DNA of 64,000 nucleotides from CALBZG01 sp964486295 (lineage in GTDB: Bacteria; Bacillota; Clostridia; Peptostreptococcales; Anaerovoracaceae). This document shows, piece after piece, positions 50,760-58,885 of this stretch. The stretch is from the NCBI GenBank assembly GCA_964486295.1, contig CAZAMF010000001.1, positions 269,627-333,626 of the forward strand. Direction: 5' to 3'. Both the position numbers and the translations under genes were made by a program. The notes under the pieces were generated by a model. The model was not told the origin of the DNA and searched no databases. It saw only the letters and a program-made list of their open reading frames with translations. How positions within the stretch are numbered: position 1 is the stretch's first letter; every line of letters starts with the position of its first letter.

Positions 50760-50972
50760 CTATTCAACTTTCTTTCTAATATATATTGCTACACAAGCTA
50801 TTGCAAAAGCAAATGTTCCTGTAGCACAGCAAGCCAATCCCTCGATAGGGGCCGTTTTGCCTGCAAGGTACTCCTGAGCGGTGGCATAGAGGGTGATCAC
50901 GATTAAAAGTATTCCTTTAGCAAACAGTATCCATGTTATTATTTCAAGAAGTGTTTTATAAATTGGCTTCAT
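50760..50972 (-). CDS. Small two-helix membrane protein
   Basis: 70 residues from ATG 50972, which has a G-rich SD (GGGGGAGGG) upstream on the minus strand. Two hydrophobic helices (IITWILFAKGILLIVITLYA and ACCATGTFAFAIACVAIYI), then RKKVE. Not recognised. It could be a short holin-like or membrane-adaptor protein, but there is no phage context. It sits just outside the repeat array. Confidence 0.55.
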   Translation of the reverse strand: MKPIYKTLLEIITWILFAKGILLIVITLYATAQEYLAGKTAPIEGLACCATGTFAFAIACVAIYIRKKVE

Positions 50973-51024
50973 TTTATTTTTCCCTCCCCCAAAATATGAA
51001 TTTTTCAAAATAAGATTCAAAGCG

Positions 51025-51165
51025 CTATCTTATATACTCAATTATAGTCTCATGAAAAGATGCATTCAACATATATGGAAGAAATTCGCAATTTGATAAT
51101 CGCTTAATATTAGGTATTTTATCTATATCGTCACTCATAAAAGCAATGTCTGCAGCTTCTATGGC
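51025..51165 (-). pseudogene. Relic of a heavy-metal P-type ATPase
   Basis: On the minus strand an open stretch reads AIEAADIAFMSDDIDKIP, matching the AAIEAADIALM-DDLSKLP block after the hinge motif of P1B-type ATPases (CadA/ZntA). It then degenerates and stops at 51025-51027. A stop lies just upstream of the match. Only ~20 residues are recognisable. Confidence 0.55.
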
Positions 51166-51291
51166 TTACACAGTAAAAAGAAAAGTTTAACGCTATTTGA
51201 AATCAGATTTCACAGCTACCCCAATTAACAAAACCTTTACAAAGCGATTTGGGCGGTATATTCGTAGAAATAAAATGTTTTAAAGAGTGGA

Positions 51292-51417
51292 GATGAACTG
51301 CTGAAACGGGAATATGGTATACCGGCAGTTATTGAAGTGAAAAACGCTGCCAATCTGATCAAAGATGGGCAGCGGATTCGCGCGCATGGAACGGAAGGGT
51401 ATGCTGAAATCCTATAA
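51292..51417 (+). pseudogene. Relic of a PEP-utilising enzyme C-terminus
   Basis: A 41-codon open stretch ends KREYGIPAVIEVKNAANLI, KDGQRIRAHGTEGYAEIL and stop, matching the end of the swivelling phosphohistidine domain of PEP synthase/rifampin-phosphotransferase-type proteins. The catalytic His and everything upstream are missing. It differs from the intact ppsA next door and is convergent to it. Confidence 0.6.
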
Positions 51418-51434
51418 AGGAAAACCTGCATATT

Positions 51435-53852
51435 TTATAAATCGTTTGAAAGCTTTTTTTCCATCTCCAGAACTGTCAGCGTTATTTTGATCAAAGAATC
51501 AGGATTGAGCGACATGGAATCGATTTCTTCTTTCACTAGAAATTCGGCGAACTCAGGATAATCGCTGGGAGCTTGCCCGCAGATCCCGATATGGCTGTTG
51601 TTGCGTTTGGCTCCTTGAATCGCCATGGAAATTATTTTATAGACGCCAGGATCGCGCTCGTCGAAGTCATGCGCGACAAGTGCGGAATCCCGATCGACGC
51701 CAAGCGTAAGCTGAGTCAGATCGTTAGAACCGATGGAAAATCCGTCGAATACCTTGCTGAACTCATCCGTAAGAATGACATTGTTAGGAATCTCACACAT
51801 GACATACACCTGTAGGCCGTTTTCTCCTCTTTTCAGCCCGTTGCCAGCCATCTCCTCCAAGACTTTTTCTGCTTCCTCCACTCTGCGACAGAAGGGGATC
51901 ATGAGAATGACATTGGCCAGCCCCATTTCTTCGCGAACTTTTTTCATCGCTTTACATTCCAGAGCAAAACCTTCCCTGTACTTGTCATCATAGTAGCGGG
52001 AAGCACCGCGGAAGCCGATCATGGGATTTTCCTCTTCCGGCTCGAAGTATTTGCCGCCAATCAGACTAGCATATTCATTCGTCTTAAAGTCACTCATCCG
52101 CACAATAACGGGTTTAGGATAAAAGGCCGCAGCGATCGTTCCTACTCCATGTGCCAGCTTTTCTATAAAATAGTCTTCTTTATTGTTATATCCAAAGGTT
52201 AGTTCCTCAATTTTATTTCTGATAGCCTGATCAGAGATCGCTTCCGGATGAACCAGGGCCATAGGATGGATCTTGATAAAGTCATTGATTATAAATTCCA
52301 TCCTTGCCAAGCCTACTCCATCGTTGGGGATCATGGAGTAAGAAAAGGCCTGATCGGGATTTCCTAGATTCATCATGATATGGGTCTTCGGCCGTTTTAG
52401 ATCTGTCAGTATAAATTTTTCAACATGATATGGGATCGATCCCATATATACTTTTCCTTCATCTCCTTGAGAACAACAAACTGTGATCTCATCTCCGGTC
52501 TGGATGCATTCCGTGGCGTTTTGAGTGCCTACCACGGCAGGAATACCCAGTTCGCGGCTTACGATCGCAGCATGGCAAGTGCGTCCCCCTTTATTTGTCA
52601 CGATGGCAGAGGCGGTTTTCATGACCGGTTCCCAGTCGGGTGTAGTTGACTCAGCGATCAGTATTTCTCCAGGAAGAAATGCAGAAAGCTGGTGTGCATC
52701 TTTGATGATATGGGCTTTTCCACTTCCTATTCTTTCACCGATACTTTTTCCGGTGGTCAATACTTTACCTTTGCCATCCAAATAGAAAGTTTCCAGATAA
52801 TCCTTGGCCTTGGCTGATTGTACCGTTTCGGGCCGCGCCTGTACAATAAACAGTTCTCCGGTCATTCCGTCCTTTGCCCATTCAATGTCCATGGGCACGC
52901 TTTTGCCCGATTTATTGGAATAGTGGTCCTCGATGATGATCCCGTATCCGGCGAGTTTCAAAATCTCATCATCAGAGACACAATACTTTTTACGTTCCGC
53001 ATCAGGCACATCTACATTTTTCGTCAAGTGTTTCGAATCACCTTGGCCGTAAATCATCTTGATTCGCTTTTCACCAACATTTTTTCTTATGATCGATCGA
53101 TATCCCATTTGATAGGTGGGCTTAAAAACATAATACTCATCCGGGTTCACAGCACCCTGAACGATATTTTCTCCCAGACCGTAGCATGCGGTGATGAAAA
53201 CAACATCTTTGAATCCGGTTTCCGTATCGATAGTAAACATGACGCCGCTGGTAGCCAGATCAGAGCGCACCATCTTCATGATTCCAACGGATAATGCAAC
53301 TTTGAAATGATCGAAGCCGTTGTCGATGCGATAGGAAATAGCCCGGTCTGTAAAAAGGGATGCAAAACACTTGCTGCATGCCTCACGTAATGCCTGCAAA
53401 CCCTGAACATTAAGATACGTTTCCTGCTGCCCGGCAAAAGAAGCCGTCGGAAGGTCCTCTGCGGTAGCGGAGCTCCTGACAGCGACGTCAACTTCATAAC
53501 CATATTCATTGCACAACTTTAAATAAGAGGCTTTGATCTCTGACCAGATCCCTTCGGGGATGCCTGCTCCAACGATCAGATCTCTGGCTTTTTTAGCACG
53601 GACAGCAAGATCAGACACGTTCGTTTTATCGATCCCGGACATCAGCTCTTTCAGATTTTCATAGATGCCGGCTGACTGGATCATGGTCCAATAGGCTTCC
53701 GCAGTAATAGCAAAGCCATTGGGGATCTTGATTCCTTTTGGAGTAAGCTCCTGATACATTTCACCAAGAGAAGCATTTTTCCCACCAACGATTGATACAT
53801 CTTCGATCCTTATTTCGTTGAACCAACGAATAAAAGCGTAATGTTCTTCCAT
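51435..53852 (-). CDS. ppsA: Phosphoenolpyruvate synthase
   Basis: 805 residues, full length. It makes PEP from pyruvate, ATP and water for gluconeogenesis. N-terminal ATP-grasp-like domain (VGGKNASLGEM, VAVRSSATAEDLPTASFAGQ), central phosphohistidine domain with GGRTCHAAIVSRELGIPAV, and C-terminal PEP-binding barrel (RMSDFKTNEYASLIGG, GFRGASRY, CEIPNNVIL, SIGSNDLTQL, CGQAPSDYP). SD AAGGAGTG precedes ATG 53852. Divergent from a large P-loop gene, with ~270 bases of shared regulatory DNA. Confidence 0.94.
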   Translation of the reverse strand: MEEHYAFIRWFNEIRIEDVSIVGGKNASLGEMYQELTPKGIKIPNGFAITAEAYWTMIQSAGIYENLKELMSGIDKTNVSDLAVRAKKARDLIVGAGIPEGIWSEIKASYLKLCNEYGYEVDVAVRSSATAEDLPTASFAGQQETYLNVQGLQALREACSKCFASLFTDRAISYRIDNGFDHFKVALSVGIMKMVRSDLATSGVMFTIDTETGFKDVVFITACYGLGENIVQGAVNPDEYYVFKPTYQMGYRSIIRKNVGEKRIKMIYGQGDSKHLTKNVDVPDAERKKYCVSDDEILKLAGYGIIIEDHYSNKSGKSVPMDIEWAKDGMTGELFIVQARPETVQSAKAKDYLETFYLDGKGKVLTTGKSIGERIGSGKAHIIKDAHQLSAFLPGEILIAESTTPDWEPVMKTASAIVTNKGGRTCHAAIVSRELGIPAVVGTQNATECIQTGDEITVCCSQGDEGKVYMGSIPYHVEKFILTDLKRPKTHIMMNLGNPDQAFSYSMIPNDGVGLARMEFIINDFIKIHPMALVHPEAISDQAIRNKIEELTFGYNNKEDYFIEKLAHGVGTIAAAFYPKPVIVRMSDFKTNEYASLIGGKYFEPEEENPMIGFRGASRYYDDKYREGFALECKAMKKVREEMGLANVILMIPFCRRVEEAEKVLEEMAGNGLKRGENGLQVYVMCEIPNNVILTDEFSKVFDGFSIGSNDLTQLTLGVDRDSALVAHDFDERDPGVYKIISMAIQGAKRNNSHIGICGQAPSDYPEFAEFLVKEEIDSMSLNPDSLIKITLTVLEMEKKLSNDL

Positions 53853-54122
53853 AACTTATCACTCCTTTGTTATCCAGGATGCAGCTCACTTTCATTATAG
53901 TACAAAATAAAAAAGACGCAAATTGCATTAATATATTGAACTGATACCTGAACCTTGATGTCCAGCCGGAATTGTGGCTGAATCGCTGTATTCAGGTGTT
54001 TGAAACGGCGTGATTTGACAAAGAATAAATTGAGTGATAAGTTGAAGTTAATATCACGATATCACAGATGATATCGCGAATATTTGCTGGTATAAGTAGT
54101 TTGGAAAGCATAGGTGGCTGCT
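53853..54122. promoter_or_regulatory. Divergent control region with inverted repeat
   Basis: An inverted repeat CGATATC (54057-54063) and GATATCG (54070-54076) lies just upstream of an extended -10, TGGTATAAG (54088-54096), for the + strand gene, so it covers the -35 area. For the minus strand, the AT-rich stretch near 53895-53940 is the likely promoter, without a clear consensus. Confidence 0.5.
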
Positions 54123-56003
54123 ATGAACGAGAACGTTTTAGAAAGAATGATCTTACCGGATGCACTGCAAAACCTGATTTCTTCCGGAGTCAATACGACT
54201 GTTCCTGAAGATCGTAATCATTTGCTGTCTCTCGCCATGGGTGATGAGAAAAATATGACTTTTGAAGTAGCCTATAATGTGCCGGATAAAGGCAGGGTGG
54301 TTGAAGCTTTCGTCGTAAAGTGCAAAAACGGTATCGTTGTAAACTATACGGATATATACATGCGAAGGAGAGATCCTGACTCGATGATTGTCGCAGACGG
54401 CCATGAAACCGACAAGCCCAAATATAAGGATCTTTATGGGGAAAGTTTTAATTCGCTGCGTGATTTGACCTTTGAATGGCTGAAGGGTCACGATCTCATT
54501 ATTATGCCATTTATAGCAGGAGATCTTGAGCTGGGCTACCCGGCACTGCTTGTAGCCCCTGCCAATGCGGGATTTTTTGCCGCAGGCCTTGCCGATCTTC
54601 AAGGATTCATTCCTAAATATAAAATACCGATGGGATTTAAACCAAAGGCAGTGATTTATCTTGCTCCGACTTTCCGGCACACACACTTTAAAGGCAAACA
54701 GATCGTTGTTCATAACAGGCTGGAAGATATGCATGAAGTGTTTTCTTATAATCTCTACCCGGGCCCCAGCGCCAAAAAAGGGATCTATGGGGTGCTGCTG
54801 AATATCGGCGAACTGGAAGGATGGGTAACTGCTCATGCTTCTACCGTAAAGGTGATCACTCCCTATGAAAATATCATCATCATCATGCATGAAGGGGCAA
54901 GCGGCGGTGGAAAAAGTGAAATGCTGGAACAGATCCACAGGGAACTGGATGATCGGATCATTCTTGCGACCAATACGCTGACGAAAGAGAAAATGTACCT
55001 GGAACTGAAAGAAACCTGCCAGCTTCAACCGGTAACGGATGATATGGCACTATGCCACCCTTTATTGCAGAACGACAGCAAGAAGCTGGTAGTAAAGGAT
55101 GCGGAGCAAGGATGGTTCCTGAGAATAAACCATATCAGGCACTATGGCACGGATCCGCATTACGAATATTTATGCTTCCATCCTAAAGAACCATTGGTAT
55201 TTATAAATCTCCAGGGGATTCCAGGCTCGACCTGCATTCTCTGGGAACATACCATGGATACACCGGAACAACCTTGCCCGAATCCAAGAGTGATTATGCC
55301 AAGAAGGTTTGTCCCTGATATCGTTGACGAACCCGTAGAAGTTGATGTCAGGAGCTTTGGGGTGAGAACACCGCCTTGTACAAGAGAGAATCCTTCCTAT
55401 GGGATCATGGGGATATTTCATATTTTGCCTCCAAGCCTCGCATGGCTGTGGAGGCTTGTGGCACCGAGGGGCTATGACAATCCAAGCATCATCGATACCG
55501 AAGGGATGCGCAGTGAGGGCGTGGGATCCTACTGGCCTTTTGCTACAGGAAGGATGGTGGACCAGGCCAATCTTCTGCTTGATCAGATCAAATCCGCAGC
55601 AGCGACAAGGTACATCCTGATCCCTAATCAACATGTGGGGGCTTATGAGGTGGGCTTTATGCCTCAGTGGGTCACCCGTGAGTATCTTGCAAGACGGGGA
55701 ACTGCAAAATTCAGGCCGGAACAGATAGCCGAGTCCAGATGTCCGCTGCTTGGATATTCCTTGGAATCCCTGAAAATAGACGGCAATTTTTTAGCGAAAG
55801 GACTCCTGCAGACCAATCTCCAGCCGGAGGTTGGAAATGAAGGTTATGATGCCGGCGCTGAAATTCTTGCTTCGTTTTTCAAAAGAGAATTGGAAAAATA
55901 TTTATTGCCTGACCTGGATCCATTGGGCAGGAAGATCATCGAGTGCTGTCTGTCGGACGGCAAGCAAGAAGAATACCTTGACTTCATCCATATGAGAATG
56001 TGA
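54123..56003 (+). CDS. Large P-loop protein resembling DUF4914, PEP-carboxykinase-like
   Basis: 626 residues. The P-loop HEGASGGGKSEM near 255-266, the preceding IIIIMHE strand and general layout recall the nucleotide-binding domain of PEP carboxykinases and HPr-kinase-like proteins; I recall this as the DUF4914 family. Other landmarks: DIYMRRRDPDSMIVADGHETDKPKY (split), APTFRHTHFKG, FINLQGIPGSTCILWEHT, PNPRVIMPRRFV, GSYWPFATGRMVDQANLLL. ATG 54123 is spaced correctly from AGGTGG; GTG 54114 would overlap it. Activity unknown; the divergent PEP synthase gene suggests a role in PEP metabolism or control of PpsA (inference). Confidence 0.7.
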   Translation: MNENVLERMILPDALQNLISSGVNTTVPEDRNHLLSLAMGDEKNMTFEVAYNVPDKGRVVEAFVVKCKNGIVVNYTDIYMRRRDPDSMIVADGHETDKPKYKDLYGESFNSLRDLTFEWLKGHDLIIMPFIAGDLELGYPALLVAPANAGFFAAGLADLQGFIPKYKIPMGFKPKAVIYLAPTFRHTHFKGKQIVVHNRLEDMHEVFSYNLYPGPSAKKGIYGVLLNIGELEGWVTAHASTVKVITPYENIIIIMHEGASGGGKSEMLEQIHRELDDRIILATNTLTKEKMYLELKETCQLQPVTDDMALCHPLLQNDSKKLVVKDAEQGWFLRINHIRHYGTDPHYEYLCFHPKEPLVFINLQGIPGSTCILWEHTMDTPEQPCPNPRVIMPRRFVPDIVDEPVEVDVRSFGVRTPPCTRENPSYGIMGIFHILPPSLAWLWRLVAPRGYDNPSIIDTEGMRSEGVGSYWPFATGRMVDQANLLLDQIKSAAATRYILIPNQHVGAYEVGFMPQWVTREYLARRGTAKFRPEQIAESRCPLLGYSLESLKIDGNFLAKGLLQTNLQPEVGNEGYDAGAEILASFFKRELEKYLLPDLDPLGRKIIECCLSDGKQEEYLDFIHMRM

Positions 56004-56037
56004 CCTACTTAAAAAAGTCAATCGCATGAAATCTAGC

Positions 56038-56066
56038 TTGACATCTCCGACAAAAAATCTTATACT
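56038..56066 (+). promoter_or_regulatory. Promoter of the queuosine operon
   Basis: TTGACA (56038-56043), 17 bases, TATACT (56061-56066). Predicted start ~56073 is 8 bases ahead of the riboswitch. Confidence 0.85.
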
Positions 56067-56080
56067 TCTTTAGAATAATA

Positions 56081-56123
56081 AGACAGTTCATTTGCACCAT
56101 CCTGTCTCTAAACAAAACTAGGG
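56081..56123 (+). promoter_or_regulatory. preQ1-I riboswitch
   Basis: P1 is AGACAG (56081-56086) with CTGTCT (56102-56107), enclosing a loop TTCATTTGCACCAT. It is followed by the A-rich tail CTAAACAAAACTAGGG (56108-56123), which nearly matches the tail of known preQ1-I aptamers (AACAAAACAAGGG type) that folds back as an H-type pseudoknot. It sits right after a strong promoter and before queDECF. Confidence 0.82.
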
Positions 56124-56190
56124 CTAATGAAGATTTCCGGCATCTTTGAGTACTTGATTTTGCATGTCAGCAAAACAAATGGGAATTGGT

Positions 56191-56222
56191 ATAGGCATAG
56201 TTTATCTATGCCTATTTTTTTT
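56191..56222 (+). terminator. Terminator in the queuosine leader
   Basis: ATAGGCATAG (56191-56200) pairs with CTATGCCTAT (56206-56215), then a T run. It lies 67 bases after the preQ1 aptamer and ~100 bases before queD, so it is the likely expression platform. Confidence 0.85.
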
Positions 56223-56314
56223 GGACGTCCAAGCTTTGGCTCGGGAATTTTCATAAAGAATGCATCGTAAGAGGGCGGCTGCAATCTGTTTTACGAAAGG
56301 AAGAATATTCGGTC

Positions 56315-56752
56315 ATGTATTATCTTAAATCCGAACAAAGCTTTGATTCAGCACATTTCCTGAAGAATTATGACGGGAAATGCAGAAATATCCATGGCCA
56401 TAGATGGACCGTCATCATTGAAGTCAAGAGTATGAAATTGCAGACCAGCAAGCAGTTGGAAGGCATGGTTGTTGATTTTGCGACGTTAAAGAGAGATATC
56501 AAAAAAGAGGTCGATCATTTTGACCATGCGTTGATTGTCGAGAAAGATTCTTTGAAGACATCGACAATAGAGGCCTTAAGAGACGAGGGCTTCCATCTGG
56601 TCGAGCTCGATTTCCGACCTACTGCTGAACGATTCTCAAAATATTTTTATGACAGGATGGCAGCCAGAGGATATCAGGTGAAATCAGCTACCGTTTATGA
56701 AACGCCAAGTAATTGCGCATCGTATGAGGAGGATCCGGATGGCACAGTATAA
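56315..56752 (+). CDS. queD: 6-carboxy-5,6,7,8-tetrahydropterin synthase
   Basis: 145 residues. It converts dihydroneopterin triphosphate to carboxytetrahydropterin in preQ0 synthesis. Zinc ligands are His in FDSAHFL and the two in NIHGHRW; the catalytic Cys is in GKCRNIHGH. FDHALIVEKDS and VYETPSNCASY complete the family pattern. First gene of queDECF, after the riboswitch terminator. Its end overlaps queE by 14 bases. Confidence 0.93.
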   Translation: MYYLKSEQSFDSAHFLKNYDGKCRNIHGHRWTVIIEVKSMKLQTSKQLEGMVVDFATLKRDIKKEVDHFDHALIVEKDSLKTSTIEALRDEGFHLVELDFRPTAERFSKYFYDRMAARGYQVKSATVYETPSNCASYEEDPDGTV

Positions 56753-57407
56753 AGTAGCTGAGAAATTTGTCAGCATCAACGGGGAAGGCATCCGGGCTGG
56801 TGAATTAGCAGTGTTTATCCGTTTTATGGGGTGTAATCTGAATTGCATTTATTGTGATACTGCGTGGGCGAACCAGGAAAGCGCGCCTTATACACTCATG
56901 TCGGAAGAGCAGATCTATCAATATATTAAAGAAACAGGCATGAAAAATGTGACGTTGACCGGGGGAGAACCATTGCTCGATCCAAATATTCTGCAGTTGT
57001 TGCAGTTTCTTTCGGAAGATAAGGAGCTGCAAGTGGAAATCGAAACAAACGGCAGCATAGATCTATCGGCATTTTCACAAATCTCTAATCCCCCCTCATT
57101 TACTATGGACTATAAGCTCCCCGGAAGCCTGATGGAAGCAAGCATGCTGGTTTCGAATTTTTCATTCCTGACCATGAAGGACACGGTTAAATTTGTTGCA
57201 GGAAGTATCGAGGATTTGGACAGGGCAAGAGAGATTATTCGCAGGATCGAATTAACAGAACGGTGCCATGTCTACCTCAGTACCGTATTTGGGAAAATCG
57301 ATTTGGAAGAGGTCGTGGATTATATGAAAAAACATCGAATGAATGATGTGGTGCTGCAGCTGCAGATGCATAAGGTAATCTGGGCTGCGGGCAGAAGAGG
57401 TGTCTGA
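56739..57407 (+). CDS. queE: 7-carboxy-7-deazaguanine synthase
   Basis: 222 residues. Radical SAM enzyme forming the 7-deazaguanine ring. Its cluster motif is CNLNCIYC (C-x3-C-x2-C). FVSINGEGIRAGELAVFIRFMG (split) precedes it and LTGGEPLLDP is the SAM-binding GGE motif. ATG 56739 is chosen for SD GAGGAGG inside queD. Its stop overlaps the queC start (TGATG). Confidence 0.93.
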   Translation: MAQYKVAEKFVSINGEGIRAGELAVFIRFMGCNLNCIYCDTAWANQESAPYTLMSEEQIYQYIKETGMKNVTLTGGEPLLDPNILQLLQFLSEDKELQVEIETNGSIDLSAFSQISNPPSFTMDYKLPGSLMEASMLVSNFSFLTMKDTVKFVAGSIEDLDRAREIIRRIELTERCHVYLSTVFGKIDLEEVVDYMKKHRMNDVVLQLQMHKVIWAAGRRGV

Positions 57408-58090
57408 TGAAAGCTTTGGTTTTAATGAGCGGTGGAGTTGACAGTGCTACTTGCCTGGGGATGGCCGTTCAGGAATATGGGAAAGAAAATGTGATCACCT
57501 TGTCGATTTCGTACGGACAGAAACATACCAAGGAGATTGAAGCGGCAAGAAACATCGCAGAATACTATCAGGTGGAAATCATTTTTTTAGATTTGGCAAG
57601 GATTTTTGAGCATAGCGATTGCTCTTTATTGCAACATTCCGACTCAACGATTCCAAAAGAAGCATATTCTAACCAACTGGAAAAGAGCGGAGGGAATCCG
57701 GTATCGACCTACGTGCCGTTTCGCAACGGTTTATTTCTGTCTGCGGCTGCCGGCATAGCCCTATCAAAAGGATGCAGAGTCGTTTATTACGGCGCACATA
57801 GCGATGACGCGGCGGGGAATGCTTACCCGGATTGCAGCAATGCCTTTAATGAGGCGATGAACCAGGCTGTTTATATAGGAAGCGGTGAGCAGCTGAAGAT
57901 CGAAGCTCCTTTTGTTAAGTGGAGCAAGAGTGATGTGGTGCGAAAGGGGCTTGAAATTGGAGTTCCATATGAATTGACCTGGAGCTGTTATGAAGGCGGG
58001 GAAGAACCTTGTGGAGCCTGTGGTACCTGCATTGACAGGATCACGGCTTTTGAGAAAAACGGTGCAGTTGATCCTGCAAGGAAAGCATAA
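57407..58090 (+). CDS. queC: 7-cyano-7-deazaguanine (preQ0) synthase
   Basis: 227 residues. ATP-dependent conversion of carboxydeazaguanine to preQ0. PP-loop LMSGGVDSATCLG, SISYGQKHTKEIEAA, VPFRNGLFLS, GAHSDDAAGNAYPDC, and the C-terminal zinc set WSCYEGGEEPCGACGTC. Translationally coupled to queE by a one-base overlap. Confidence 0.94.
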   Translation: MKALVLMSGGVDSATCLGMAVQEYGKENVITLSISYGQKHTKEIEAARNIAEYYQVEIIFLDLARIFEHSDCSLLQHSDSTIPKEAYSNQLEKSGGNPVSTYVPFRNGLFLSAAAGIALSKGCRVVYYGAHSDDAAGNAYPDCSNAFNEAMNQAVYIGSGEQLKIEAPFVKWSKSDVVRKGLEIGVPYELTWSCYEGGEEPCGACGTCIDRITAFEKNGAVDPARKA

Positions 58091-58128
58091 TGATCGATAT
58101 CAATTGAAATCAGGGAGGAGTTTTGCGA

Positions 58129-58626
58129 ATGGCAGGAAGAAATAGTGAAGAAACGGGTGGAATTACTTTGCTGGGGAATCAGGGAACGAAATATGAATCG
58201 GATTATAATCCTTCTGTTCTGGAGAGCTTTATGAACAAACACAGGGGGAATGATTATTTCGTGAAGTTTAATTGTCCGGAATTCACCAGCCTTTGCCCGA
58301 TTACCGGACAGCCTGATTTTGCAACGATCACGATTTCATATGTACCGGATATAAAAATGGTGGAGAGCAAATCACTGAAGCTCTACTTGTTCAGTTTCCG
58401 CAATCATGGAGACTTTCATGAGGATTGTATCAACATTATCATGAAAGACCTGATTACACTGTTGGATCCCAAATATATTGAAGTATGGGGGAAATTTACT
58501 CCGCGCGGAGGAATTTCCATCGACCCGTATTGTAATTATGGTAGGCTGAATACAAAGTGGGAAGAGGTTGCATGGAACCGTTTGGCGAACCATGATCTTT
58601 ATCCGGAAAAAGTGGATAACCGATAG
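58129..58626 (+). CDS. queF: preQ0 reductase (NADPH-dependent 7-cyano-7-deazaguanine reductase)
   Basis: 165 residues, the short YkvM-type QueF. The catalytic Cys is in FTSLCPITGQPDFATI with Asp seven residues on. ESKSLKLYLFSFRNHGDFHEDC and GKFTPRGGISIDPYCNYG are typical. It makes preQ1, the ligand of the riboswitch at the operon start, closing the feedback loop. ATG 58129 lies 8 bases after SD GGGAGGAG. Confidence 0.94.
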   Translation: MAGRNSEETGGITLLGNQGTKYESDYNPSVLESFMNKHRGNDYFVKFNCPEFTSLCPITGQPDFATITISYVPDIKMVESKSLKLYLFSFRNHGDFHEDCINIIMKDLITLLDPKYIEVWGKFTPRGGISIDPYCNYGRLNTKWEEVAWNRLANHDLYPEKVDNR

Positions 58627-58639
58627 AGGTACTGACTGC

Positions 58640-58682
58640 GTGCGTAAAAAATATTACGCACTTAGTATTAATGTTGTATAAT
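58640..58682 (+). promoter_or_regulatory. Hairpin after queF and candidate thi operon -10
   Basis: GTGCGTAA (58640-58647) pairs with TTACGCAC (58654-58661); there is no strong T run, so it is a weak terminator or mRNA end. TATAAT at 58677-58682, just before the TPP riboswitch, is a likely -10. Its -35 (TTACGC at 58654-58659) is poor. Confidence 0.45.
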
Positions 58683-58696
58683 AATATAATAAATAC

Positions 58697-58782
58697 AAGG
58701 GGAGCTTGCGAAAAGCAGGCTGAGAGTAGGCTGTTTGCCTAGACCCATAACCTGATTTGGGTAATGCCAACGTAGGGATATA
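58697..58782 (+). promoter_or_regulatory. TPP riboswitch (thi box)
   Basis: Contains the conserved TPP aptamer segments GGGGAGC, GGCTGAGAG, ACCCATAACCTGAT, GGGTAATGCCAACGTAGGGA in the proper order and spacing. It stands before thiM. Confidence 0.95.
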
Positions 58783-58796
58783 TCTGGCTTATTTTG

Positions 58797-58834
58797 CTGC
58801 ATATATGCGTTATTGGCATCGATGCAGTTTTTTT
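58797..58834 (+). terminator. Terminator of the TPP riboswitch
   Basis: CTGCAT (58797-58802) pairs with ATGCAG (58822-58827), with an inner ATGC/GCAT stem, followed by seven T. Riboswitch-controlled termination before thiM is the likely mechanism. Confidence 0.85.
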
Positions 58835-58885
58835 ATTTAGTTTGGTTTGCTGAATTTCCGGTTTGTATTTATGGAAGGAGATCAT

